This document shows, one piece after another, positions 44,284-52,320 of a stretch of 64,000 bases of DNA. The translations under genes and the position numbers were made by a program. Every line of letters begins with the position of its first letter. Position 1 is the first letter of the stretch. The notes under the pieces were generated by a model. It ran no database searches. It was not told the DNA's origin and was given only the letters and a program-made list of their open reading frames with translations. Origin of the DNA: DATFXM01 sp035315885 (GTDB lineage Bacteria; Acidobacteriota; Blastocatellia; UBA7656); NCBI GenBank assembly GCA_035315885.1, contig DATFXM010000174.1:116719-180718 (forward strand), read 5' to 3'.

Positions 44284-45327
44284 TCAAACAGCCAGAGAGA
44301 GGCCGTGATGGTGAGCGTGAAGCTCTCGATCGGCTCGGCTAGTCTTCTTTGGCTCAAACTTGTTGCCGGTCATCTCGGTGTACGCTTTTTCTACCTGGCC
44401 CACCAGCGAGTCCTTGCCGACGTAACGCGCGACTTGTTTTCTCGTCATTAGACTCTCACGCAGTTGTTCGACCGAGTCGCGAATCTGGTCCGCAGTCTTC
44501 TTTGCTTTGACCTGTGCCCCCACCATGTCGCGAATCGCGGTGAAGAAAGCTTGCTGGTCTTCCAGCAGCGACCCGGCATCGCGAGGCCCATGCCCGGGAC
44601 ATACCACCGTCGCTCCAAGCTTTCGGGCAGCATCGAGCGTTGCGATCCATTTTTCTATGTTGCCATCGCCAACATAGTTGTAGGGTCCGTTAACGCACAT
44701 GTCGCCGGTGAAGAGAATCTTCTCCTTGGGCAGCCAGGCGAGCGCATCACCGTGAGTGTGCGCGACGCCGAGGTACATCAGCTCAACCCGATGTTTGCCG
44801 TCATCAAAAACCAGGTCTTTTGGAAAAAGCAGCGAAGGAGGCTTAAGCCGGCTCGACTTCAGATCCTCCCTTGATTTGGCGGCTTCTTGCCATCTACCAG
44901 GCTTCGAATCGGAGTAGATGCCTTCGTACCGCTTCATCTCATCGATTACGCCGGTGTGAGCCAGCGGCACTGCGCCGTTCTCAACCCAGAACTGGTTGCC
45001 GTACGCGTGGTCCCCGTGGTGATGGGTGTCGAGCGCAAACCGGATTGGTTTGTCGGTTATTGCCTTGATCTTAGGCAGAATCTCTTTGGCGCCGGAAGGA
45101 AAGTTCGCGTCTATCACCAGCACGTAATCCTCAAAAATTATCCAGCCGTTGTTACAGTGCCCCTGCTGCAGCAGATTGCCTTCGTGGAAGTAGACGTCTG
45201 GAGCTACCAGATCCACCTTGCCTATTTCGGCTGGGCGAACCGATGCGCGCGCCTTCTTTTCAACAGCCGCGGATCCTAGCAGAGCAGCCGTGCCGATCAA
45301 CATGTCCCGCCTGGAAATCTCGCACAT
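44284..45327 (-). CDS. exported metallo-beta-lactamase-fold hydrolase
   Basis: A 347-residue MBL-fold protein. The N-terminus SRRDMLIGTAALLG resembles a twin-arginine signal (SRRDx pattern). The metal motif THHHGDHAYGN provides HxHxDH; AHTHGD, TGDM and CPGHG give the remaining ligands, so a di-zinc site is expected. The C-terminal 90 residues are a charged helical extension. The fold covers lactamases, lactonases and thioesterases; the substrate here is unknown. ATG 45327; the gene lies upstream of nnrDE but has a different kind of product. Confidence 0.85.
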   Translation of the reverse strand: MCEISRRDMLIGTAALLGSAAVEKKARASVRPAEIGKVDLVAPDVYFHEGNLLQQGHCNNGWIIFEDYVLVIDANFPSGAKEILPKIKAITDKPIRFALDTHHHGDHAYGNQFWVENGAVPLAHTGVIDEMKRYEGIYSDSKPGRWQEAAKSREDLKSSRLKPPSLLFPKDLVFDDGKHRVELMYLGVAHTHGDALAWLPKEKILFTGDMCVNGPYNYVGDGNIEKWIATLDAARKLGATVVCPGHGPRDAGSLLEDQQAFFTAIRDMVGAQVKAKKTADQIRDSVEQLRESLMTRKQVARYVGKDSLVGQVEKAYTEMTGNKFEPKKTSRADRELHAHHHGLSLAV

Positions 45328-45388
45328 TTTGATGTCCTCCCTTTCTGGCAGCGTTCCGGTGATGAAATTCAGGTGCGGGAAGTTTTAA

Positions 45389-45457
45389 ACGCAAAGCCGC
45401 AACGACGCAAGGAGAGGGGTGAGGGGTGAGGGGTGAGTTCTGAGTTCTGAGTGCTAG
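45389..45457. repeat. mixed 9-mer and 7-mer repeat island
   Basis: ACGCAAAGCCGCAACGACGC-type 9-nt units (45389-45410) run into GGGTGAG heptamers (three copies from about 45415), then TTCTGAG heptamers (two copies) to about 45457. The switch of unit within one 7-nt register suggests unit-by-unit turnover. No facing arm is seen. Confidence 0.65.
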
Positions 45458-45546
45458 TACACGATAACAGCCGAATTGCCAGTGCATCACATCCTTGCAA
45501 TCGACCTGATCGCAAATGAACGCGGTCCCAAGCCTCCGGCGCTAAA

Positions 45547-45796
45547 GCCCGCATAGGGCGACAGATCGCTAGCCCTGGTGAGTCTGCGAACCAGGGGTGA
45601 AGATACGAGAATGGACACGAGCCCGCATAGCGGGCGACAGATCGCTAGCCCCCGGTGAGTCTGCGAACCGGGGTGAAGCTACGATAATGGACACGAGCCC
45701 GCATAGCGGGCGACAGATCGCTAGCCCCCGGTGAGTCTGCGAACCGGGGGGGAAGATACGAGAATGGACACGAGCCCGCATAGCGGGCTCGGGGGC
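45547..45796. repeat. 76-bp tandem repeat, three copies plus a partial
   Basis: Units start at 45547, 45621, 45697 and (partial) 45774, at spacings of 74, 76 and 77 bp. Each has a GCCCGC-ATA-GCGGGC palindrome, then GACAGATCGCTAG, then a hairpin of CCCCCGGT facing ACCGGGGG across GAGTCTGCGA, and a closing ATACGAGAATGGACACG segment. In unit 1 one C-G pair of the hairpin is replaced by T-A (45576 with 45593), keeping the pairing. It fills the gap downstream of the glycosyltransferase gene. Reading frames inside it are by-products. Confidence 0.85.
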
Positions 45797-45801
45797 AGCA
45801 C

Positions 45802-46938
45802 TCAATATTCCCTTTGCCAGAGATCGCGCTTGCCGGTCAGGAAGTAAATCAACCCGAATATCGCGGCAAGGTTCAACAGCAGGAAGGTGTACGCCAGACC
45901 GAGTGGCTTGATCGAGCGGTTTTGTTTAGCCAGCAGCGCACCCAGAGCCATGCTCGCGTACAACGGGACTTGAATGGTAAGGCAGACCTGAAAGAAAAAC
46001 TGCCAGGCACCCGATGTGAGCGCCAATGCCCAATTGCTGAACAGCAGAGCGATCAGAAACGCCGGAGCGGCCAGCCTAAGCAACTTGTGCGAATAGAACT
46101 GAAGCACCAATGCGTTGTCGGGCCAAAGCAGCCGCGGCATCAATTGGCAGAGTTGATAATTGCCGGTCAGCGTCCTTACCTTTCGAGAAAACTCTCGCTT
46201 GCGAAGCGGATCGATTGAATCGTACGCGCAAGCGTTCTCTTCAAAGACCACTCGAAATCCTGCGAGTGCGATTCGCAATGGAGTGTATACATCATCGAGG
46301 ATCGTCCCCGCCGGCAGAGGCTCCCAGAGCCGGCGGCGAATTGCGTATATCGCGCCGGTCGCTCCTACAACCGAACCAGCCCGCCCTTCGCTTTTTCGGA
46401 TAAGCTTTTCATAGCGCCAATAGAGGCCCAGTCCTTCCATCGCGCCGGATTCTCCCAACAACAGCGAGCCGCTGACCGCACCGACTGTTGGGTCTGCAAA
46501 GTTTGACACGAGTTGTCGAATCGCTTCTCGATCAAATCGCTGCCTCGCGTCGGCGAAAACGACGATCTCGCCGCCCGAGCTTGCGATTCCGCGATTCAGC
46601 GCTTCTGCCTTTCCCAGGCGCGGATAGTACGAGAGGACCTTGACCGAGCTGGAGGCCATCTTCTGAGCCTTTGCAACGGTCTGATCGGTCGACCCGTCGG
46701 AAACTACGATGACCTCAAGCTTCTCGCGGGGATAATCGCTCGCAAGCAGGTTGGCTATGCGGCTCACTACGCGGCCTGCCTCGTTGTAACAAGCGAGGAC
46801 TACGGTGACCCTCGGGTAGATTGCGGACTTGATTACCGGCCGTGGTCTGAATCGGGCGATCAGGAAAACGACGAGCGGGTAGCCTGCATAGTTATAGAGG
46901 ATGGCGGCGGCTGAGAACCAGAAAAGCAACTGGATCAC
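45802..46938 (-). CDS. membrane-bound family 2 glycosyltransferase
   Basis: A 378-residue GT2 enzyme. An N-terminal hydrophobic helix (about 3-28) precedes the GT-A domain (about 42-265) with VVLACYNEAG, VSDGSTDQT, the metal-binding FADARQ (DxD-like) and the D/E-rich ILDDVYTPLR acceptor motif. Three or four hydrophobic helices fill the C-terminus (about 285-370). It probably adds a sugar to a lipid-linked exopolysaccharide precursor. The start is GTG at 46938 with a weak site. It lies at the left edge of the exopolysaccharide locus, in the same direction as wza and wzz. Confidence 0.88.
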   Translation of the reverse strand: MIQLLFWFSAAAILYNYAGYPLVVFLIARFRPRPVIKSAIYPRVTVVLACYNEAGRVVSRIANLLASDYPREKLEVIVVSDGSTDQTVAKAQKMASSSVKVLSYYPRLGKAEALNRGIASSGGEIVVFADARQRFDREAIRQLVSNFADPTVGAVSGSLLLGESGAMEGLGLYWRYEKLIRKSEGRAGSVVGATGAIYAIRRRLWEPLPAGTILDDVYTPLRIALAGFRVVFEENACAYDSIDPLRKREFSRKVRTLTGNYQLCQLMPRLLWPDNALVLQFYSHKLLRLAAPAFLIALLFSNWALALTSGAWQFFFQVCLTIQVPLYASMALGALLAKQNRSIKPLGLAYTFLLLNLAAIFGLIYFLTGKRDLWQREY

Positions 46939-47142
46939 TTAGATCACCCGTTTGCGTAGCGTACCTGTTCGAACTATTCAAAATGCGCAACGCGCCCGAT
47001 TATCCAGCGAGTCCGAGTGAAGATCCTTGACATCAGATCGGGCCGCCTGCAACATGCACGGGTGACGCACAAGTCCGGTGCATTGCAACGCGAATCCACC
47101 GACACAGATTGCGCATAGTCCCCGCAACAAGAAAGTTCGTAA

Positions 47143-47301
47143 TACTGAGTTCTGAGTTCCGAGTGTGTGCTGATTTCACTCTCGACCTGGCTCCGGAATA
47201 GACTTCTGACTTACCGGGTCTTGAGTTTTGAATGCGCGCCGAATCGACTCGACTGCTCCTCACTAAGCTCTAATTCCTCAGAACTCAGTGCTCTGAACTC
47301 G
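47143..47301. repeat. heptamer repeat island with facing arms (CTGAGTT/CTCAGAA)
   Basis: The left arm ACTGAGTTCTGAGTTCCGAG (47144-47163) faces the right arm CCTCAGAACTCAGTGCTCTG (47277-47296 and on to 47301) across a 113-bp spacer. It occupies the 388-bp gap between the divergent glycosyltransferase and AT-hook/HTH genes. The remaining bases there show no gene. Confidence 0.7.
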
Positions 47302-47326
47302 GCATTTCGCAAGTGGGAGACAGTAG

Positions 47327-48517
47327 ATGACTTCGGTTGATTGGGTCGGGCTTCTGGCCGACGAAGACGTCGAGGGCCTGTGGAATGGGTTGTACCAACT
47401 GGTCTCGCGCCATCCTGCGGTTAAGCCCCTGCGGTTTACGACTGATGGAGCCGCGGTAAGTTCACAAGTCGAGATAAACGCCGACCTCGCCCAGGAACTC
47501 TTTCTGGAGCTTTTTCAGAAGGAGCGCTTCCAATACTACGCTGACAACAACTACAGCTCGATCGCTATCGAAAACGAACTGGCACGCATAGAAGTGCCCA
47601 ATCTTGTTGGAGCGAGATTGCGCAAGCGTTATCCGGAATCGTTTCGAATGGCCCGCAGGGTGAGCTCTCTTCTGAAGGAGAGTCCGAGATTCAAGCGATT
47701 CGGAGCGGGTTCGGCTGATCCTCCGAAACGCCGCGGAAGACCGAAGAGAATCGCGAAGCCACAAGTAGAGCAAACATTCGACGAAGAGATCGAGCTGATG
47801 GACTCGCACGAAGAAGATGCTGCGGGGCCTCAACCAAAGCGGTCTCGAATGGTAAACCAGTTGTTCGGACTTCGAGAATGGAAGGACAACAAACCGGCTC
47901 GGGATTCGGGTCATTTTCAGGAAATGGTCAAAGCAGTCCCGGTCCGCAAGCGTGATACGCGCATTGTAGGGCGGTCCGGCTCTTCGCAGTTGATCTTGTC
48001 GAACGCCGATCTCGAGGAGCTGGTGGTCGAGGTGTTGAAGACGATCGATTCCCCGGCGGATGTACGTACTATCCGTCAGCTTGTGTTGTCTAAGATTCCA
48101 CTTCAGGACTACAACATCGCCTCGCTCGACGAGGAGTTCACGCAACCTGGCGATGGAAGCTCCTTCAAGCGCGAAGCGATTGATTGGCGTGACACTCCCG
48201 AAGCGACGCTACTGCGCGGAGAGCAGAGCTACAGAGTGGCACAGATGGCCGAGGAGTTTCTGGTTACGTTGAGGCAGGCAGTCAACAACAACGAGAGGCG
48301 TTATACGCGTCTGTTGTCGACTCTGTGGCACTGCTACTACAACCCTACCGAGCCATCGCAGCTTGAGATCGCCGAGATACTGGGCGTGTCCGACTCGCTT
48401 GTAAGCGACAATCGCAAGCTCATCGAATACGAATTGAAGAAGCTGGAGCTAACTCTGGACGACGGTCAAGTGTTCTCTGAGTCGCTTCAGCGGCTCGTTG
48501 CTCCGGGCACCTCCTAG
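47327..48517 (+). CDS. unrecognised AT-hook/HTH DNA-binding protein
   Basis: A 396-residue soluble protein I cannot place in a named family. Residues 1-120 are helical with SRHPAVKPLRF near the start. KRRGRPKR (134-141) is an AT-hook-like minor-groove motif, followed by an acidic stretch (147-165) and a basic patch (170-215). The C-terminal 75 residues contain a sigma-region-4-like helix-turn-helix: QLEIAEILGVSDSLVSDNRK at 345-364. A GGGAG site precedes ATG 47327. It is divergent from the glycosyltransferase and faces the XRE regulator 30 nt away. Its position in the exopolysaccharide locus suggests a regulator of that locus, which is inference. Confidence 0.75.
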   Translation: MTSVDWVGLLADEDVEGLWNGLYQLVSRHPAVKPLRFTTDGAAVSSQVEINADLAQELFLELFQKERFQYYADNNYSSIAIENELARIEVPNLVGARLRKRYPESFRMARRVSSLLKESPRFKRFGAGSADPPKRRGRPKRIAKPQVEQTFDEEIELMDSHEEDAAGPQPKRSRMVNQLFGLREWKDNKPARDSGHFQEMVKAVPVRKRDTRIVGRSGSSQLILSNADLEELVVEVLKTIDSPADVRTIRQLVLSKIPLQDYNIASLDEEFTQPGDGSSFKREAIDWRDTPEATLLRGEQSYRVAQMAEEFLVTLRQAVNNNERRYTRLLSTLWHCYYNPTEPSQLEIAEILGVSDSLVSDNRKLIEYELKKLELTLDDGQVFSESLQRLVAPGTS

Positions 48518-48547
48518 AATCGCATCGTCAGCAGCCGGATCGCCGGA

Positions 48548-48886
48548 TCAGCCAGCGTGATTCCCGTTACAGTAGAAGCGGCGCAGCATTGCATCGACAT
48601 CGGGTTTGCCGATCGCCTCAAAGATGACGCTGGGCTCGACGCTCAGCCCCTCGGCCAGTTTCAGCGCGGTCTCCACATTCAACGTGCTGACCACCGAGGA
48701 AAGTATTTTTGATAGCAATCCTTGATCAAATCCGGTGTACCGGCAGAAATCGACCTGTCGCATGCCCTTCGCACGCAGGTGGTCGCTGACCAGCTCAGCA
48801 AGCGCGCTGCGTCGCACTCCTGCTGCGTTGTTGGAGCTTGAGTTTGCGTCTGCTTCTCGTGCAATCCGGGAGATTGGTTTTGACAT
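48548..48886 (-). CDS. XRE-family helix-turn-helix regulator
   Basis: A 112-residue protein with a single HTH_XRE domain (about 32-92): MRQVDFCRYTGFDQGLLSKI forms the helix-turn-helix and LNVETALKLAEGLSVEPSVIF the following helices. A polar N-terminal tail and a short C-terminal helix flank it. No partner toxin gene is next to it. It converges with the AT-hook/HTH gene and lies 132 nt downstream of wza in the same direction, so it may be the tail of the exopolysaccharide operon or a separate unit. Confidence 0.85.
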   Translation of the reverse strand: MSKPISRIAREADANSSSNNAAGVRRSALAELVSDHLRAKGMRQVDFCRYTGFDQGLLSKILSSVVSTLNVETALKLAEGLSVEPSVIFEAIGKPDVDAMLRRFYCNGNHAG

Positions 48887-49018
48887 TTCTTGCTCCCTCT
48901 GTTCGTTGTTATACGCCTTTTGAACTTCGAATCTGCATTTCTGGACTAGACGGCGGACTGCCCTCGTCCGACGGACTCGACTCCAACGGGACTCATTTGT
49001 CCCGAGAAGCCCTTCCGC

Positions 49019-49885
49019 TCAGTAGCCGCCGCGAGCCATGAACGCTGCAAAACTTGCAAGTCCGACAAAACTGGAAATCTTGCCGACCGTCTTAAAAATG
49101 TTTCCGTGAACGATCACCGTGTCGCCTGCCCTGAGATAAAGGTTTTCTTCTGGACTCGACTTACCTTTCAATATTCTTTTCATGTCGGCCTGCAATACCT
49201 GCACTCGGCCGTCCTCGTACTGGCGCAGAATCGAGACCTTCGCGCTGCCGGTATCGGTGATCCCGCCGGCCATGGTTATCGCATCCAGCAGTCGGGTCGG
49301 CTTGGTCATCATCATCATGCCCGGCGCGCGCACATCGCCCAGCACCCCGAATTTCGCGCTGTGGGCCTCGAGCAGTGCCAGGGTGATTCGCGGGTCCTTG
49401 ATGTACTCGGCGACCGAGCTGTTGAAAGCATCCTGGAGTTGAGGCAGGGTCTTCCCCACTACCGTGAGGTCCCCGAGCAGTGGGAAATAGATTCTTCCAA
49501 CCGGCGAGACGGTGACCTTATCGACCGAATCCTCGGGATGCTTGTCGATGTAGATGCCGATGATATCGCCGGGCCCGAGCCGGTATGAGTTGTAAAAAGA
49601 CTGGTATACCGAGTTGATCTGGCTCTGAATCGCTGCCTCTTCGCCGGTGCCTGCAGGTTCGCCGGCGCTCAGTCGTTCGTCTCTTTGGGTCGAGGGGATC
49701 GAAGACGACTTCTTCTCTTTGTCGGATGGCCGTGGCTCTGCGCTTGATCTGGCCTTCTCTCCTTCGGCGATATTGGCTGCGGCCTGCTGAGCCACAACGC
49801 CCGCGATCCTTCCTGCGCGCGCGTGCCCGGCGGTTAACGGCAACAGTGCCGAGCAAGTCAAAAGGGCGACAATTGTCTTTCTCAT
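49019..49885 (-). CDS. Wza-like polysaccharide export protein
   Basis: Outer-membrane/periplasmic polysaccharide exporter of 288 residues. A signal peptide (about 1-25) precedes a low-complexity linker, the poly_export domain (about 90-180: YRLGPGDIIGIYI, GRIYFPLLGDLTV) and one SLBB beta-grasp domain (about 185-260: AKFGVLGDVRAPG, LLDAITMAGG). No N-terminal lipobox Cys is obvious, and it is shorter than E. coli Wza. ATG 49885 has AAGGAG upstream. It is the last of five consecutive same-strand exopolysaccharide genes. Confidence 0.92.
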   Translation of the reverse strand: MRKTIVALLTCSALLPLTAGHARAGRIAGVVAQQAAANIAEGEKARSSAEPRPSDKEKKSSSIPSTQRDERLSAGEPAGTGEEAAIQSQINSVYQSFYNSYRLGPGDIIGIYIDKHPEDSVDKVTVSPVGRIYFPLLGDLTVVGKTLPQLQDAFNSSVAEYIKDPRITLALLEAHSAKFGVLGDVRAPGMMMMTKPTRLLDAITMAGGITDTGSAKVSILRQYEDGRVQVLQADMKRILKGKSSPEENLYLRAGDTVIVHGNIFKTVGKISSFVGLASFAAFMARGGY

Positions 49886-49907
49886 GATTCAGGCTCCTTG
49901 TGCTCAG

Positions 49908-51281
49908 TCATCGAGCGCCTCGTCCGAACATAACGATCTTCACTGTCTCGAGCAGGATAATCGCGTCCAGGAGTGGCGACTGGTTCTTGATGTAGTACAG
50001 ATCGTATCTGAGCTTTTCTATTGCATCCTCGACCGAAGATCCGTACGGGTATTTGATCTGCGCCCACCCGGTGAGGCCAGGTTTCACCAGGTGGCGCTGG
50101 GGGTAATAGGGTATTTGCGTGCTAAGTTCGTCGACAAACTTCGGGCGTTCAGGTCTGGGCCCGACAAAGTTCATGTCCCCGCGCATGATGTTGATGAACT
50201 GAGGCAACTCATCGAACCTGATCTTTCGGATGACCCGTCCAACACGAGTGATCCGCGGGTCGTCTTCCTCGGCCCACACCGGGCCGCTGCTTTCTTCCGC
50301 ATCGGACCTCATAGACCTGAACTTGACGATTCTGAAGCGCCGTCCGTTTTGGCCTACGCGCTCCTGAATGTAAAAGAGGGGTCCGCTCGAATCGCACTTC
50401 ACCGCGATCGCGGTCAAGATCATGAGCGGCAGCGAGAGTACAAATCCGATGAGCGCCAGTCCGAAGTTCATCAAGCGGCGGATGTGACCGGCAATTTCCG
50501 AATATCGACTGTTGCGAGAGAATATCAGCCACGAAGGCCTCAACATCTCGCTGGCGATCTTGCCGGTTAGCCGTTCGTAATATCGGGCACACTCTTCGAC
50601 GGCAACACGCCCGCTCAACGACAGGTCCAACAGGTCTTCGGTCGGGAACTGTCCGCGCCGATCCTCGACTGCGACTACGATACGATGAACATCGTGCCGC
50701 TCCACGAGCTGACCGATGTCGCGAGTAAGCCCCAACACCGACGGGTTGATCAGGCTCTTGCCGACCAGATCAGGCTTGTTGTCGACAAATCCTACAATCT
50801 GAAATCCCGCATTAGTTCTCTCCAGCGTCGCTTTAGCAATTTCGATTGCGAGCCGGCCTGATCCGAGAATCAAGACCCGTTCTCGAACGCCAAGCTCGGG
50901 ATGGCGCATTCCCCATCCGGCAAGGAGACGCCAGAACGGCACGACTGCGATTGCCATCGCGACGAAAAGAAGAAAGACGCCGCGTCCGAGCTGAGTACGC
51001 GGGGTTACAAAGAAGATGAGCGAGAGAATGACCGTCGCCGCCGGAAGCGCGTACGCTATTTTCGCAAGAACGCTCCTGTAGCTTCGAATCTTGCCCAGAT
51101 CATACAGATCGAACAGATAAAATGAGAGCTGGACGACCAGCGTCACCAGCAGCAACCTTGCGCCCAGAAGGGGATCAAGCGGCCACAGGTTCGCTTCTCG
51201 CCCGAGTCTCAGGAATGTTGCAAGCAATCCCAACACGAGTAGTAACACGCATTCTGTGAGGATCAGAATCAAACGTCTCAT
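49908..51281 (-). CDS. exopolysaccharide polyprenyl glycosylphosphotransferase
   Basis: Starts repeat-unit synthesis by moving a sugar-1-phosphate onto undecaprenyl phosphate at the inner membrane. The 457-residue protein has four hydrophobic helices (about 5-115), a CoA-binding-like Rossmann domain (about 140-245 with ILGSGRLAIEIA) and the C-terminal bacterial sugar transferase domain with a membrane helix near 275. The catalytic KFRSMRSDAEE, KIRFDELPQFINI and GPRPERP motifs follow, and LVKPGLTGWAQI lies near the end. It lies between the BY-kinase-like and wza genes. Confidence 0.95.
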   Translation of the reverse strand: MRRLILILTECVLLLVLGLLATFLRLGREANLWPLDPLLGARLLLVTLVVQLSFYLFDLYDLGKIRSYRSVLAKIAYALPAATVILSLIFFVTPRTQLGRGVFLLFVAMAIAVVPFWRLLAGWGMRHPELGVRERVLILGSGRLAIEIAKATLERTNAGFQIVGFVDNKPDLVGKSLINPSVLGLTRDIGQLVERHDVHRIVVAVEDRRGQFPTEDLLDLSLSGRVAVEECARYYERLTGKIASEMLRPSWLIFSRNSRYSEIAGHIRRLMNFGLALIGFVLSLPLMILTAIAVKCDSSGPLFYIQERVGQNGRRFRIVKFRSMRSDAEESSGPVWAEEDDPRITRVGRVIRKIRFDELPQFINIMRGDMNFVGPRPERPKFVDELSTQIPYYPQRHLVKPGLTGWAQIKYPYGSSVEDAIEKLRYDLYYIKNQSPLLDAIILLETVKIVMFGRGAR

Positions 51282-51404
51282 GACTACTTCTCCGCTCTCG
51301 ATTCAGCATTACCCCGGATCGTGGCCAGACTGCCGACACCCACTGTCGTCGCCCGCACCGGTCATCTGCACGACGCGCAGAATCTTTGTTCCGTCGCGTC
51401 CGAA

Positions 51405-52301
51405 CTAATCAGAAAAATCGTTCAACACTACGCCGAGTCTTTTTGACTTGGGAATGAGCTTCCTGGCGGCTACCAGCTCATCACCGCGAGTTTGTCGCGC
51501 TCGCGCGACAATCATCACTGCGTCGCACATTTTCATCAGCCACTGAGCGCCGTCCGATTCCAACAACGGCGGTCCGTCAACCAGTATCAAGTCATATCGC
51601 GCTTTCAATTCGCCGAATACCGCATGGGCTCCGGCAATTACCGGCAGCATAGGCTCGCGGTGCAGCGGCAAAACGGCGAGTCCGCCGGGAATGAGATGAT
51701 AGATCGAGTCGTCCACGCAGGTGTCCTCGTCAATCAAATCTCTCCAGCCGGTAGCTGCACTCAAGCCAAAGAAACTCGCTACTCCCTCGTCTGCCCCTGC
51801 GGCGATAAGCAGTACCTTCCGTCCCGACAGCTTTGAAAGAACCCAAGCGAGATTGGCTGCAACTGTAGTCTTGCCATCTCCGGTCACCGCGCTGGTGACC
51901 AGCAGCGTGCTTGCGCCTTTTTCAGCCAGCGCATTCACCGTTCTGATCGCGATCGTCTTGTACTTCTCGACAACGGCCGGGTCGCCGAGCGCGTTGAAGC
52001 GCTCATTCACCGGGAGTGTCCTTACATCGATTGCCTTGACCGGACGCACCGGACGCGTAGGAACTTCCGCCTGCCAGATCTCACGAAGGTCTGACCCATT
52101 GTTTCCTTTCGCGGTCTGCGGTTCGCGGTGCTGCTGACTCGAGCGCGAGCTAACGTCGCGGTGTTGTTCCGAGGTAACTGGCGAAACATAACTTTGATCG
52201 TTTTTGTCACTGCCGTTATGTCGAGGCGCAGGCGCACCGATCGGTCGACTTCCGCCCGCCGACCTCTCCGCTCGTACCAGTGCGTTGTAGACTCGTCCCA
52301 T
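51405..52301 (-). CDS. CpsD/CapB-like BY-kinase family ATPase, degenerate
   Basis: A 298-residue P-loop protein of the bacterial tyrosine kinase/ParA group. A polar linker (about 1-100) precedes the ATPase: Walker A TGDGKTTVAANLA near 140-152 and Walker B LILVDGPPLLES are intact. The Walker A' segment reads LLIAAGADEG, where BY-kinases have a D-x-D/LLxDxDxR pattern. The C-terminus ends at LNDFSD with no tyrosine cluster. It probably pairs with Wzz to control chain length, but autophosphorylation as in Wzc is doubtful. A short basic 5' gap of 19 nt separates it from the ExeA-type gene. Confidence 0.85.
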   Translation of the reverse strand: MGRVYNALVRAERSAGGSRPIGAPAPRHNGSDKNDQSYVSPVTSEQHRDVSSRSSQQHREPQTAKGNNGSDLREIWQAEVPTRPVRPVKAIDVRTLPVNERFNALGDPAVVEKYKTIAIRTVNALAEKGASTLLVTSAVTGDGKTTVAANLAWVLSKLSGRKVLLIAAGADEGVASFFGLSAATGWRDLIDEDTCVDDSIYHLIPGGLAVLPLHREPMLPVIAGAHAVFGELKARYDLILVDGPPLLESDGAQWLMKMCDAVMIVARARQTRGDELVAARKLIPKSKRLGVVLNDFSD

Positions 52302-52320
52302 TCCGCGTCGCCTCTATCGT

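Noticed and set aside
45547..45796. CRISPR array
   Set aside because: The whole 76-bp unit is repeated, including what would be the spacer, and there are no cas genes. It is a tandem repeat.
45569..45805. 78-codon minus-strand frame across the 76-bp repeats
   Set aside because: The peptide repeats only because the DNA repeats, and the unit lengths 74, 76 and 77 are not multiples of three, so frame is not conserved between units.
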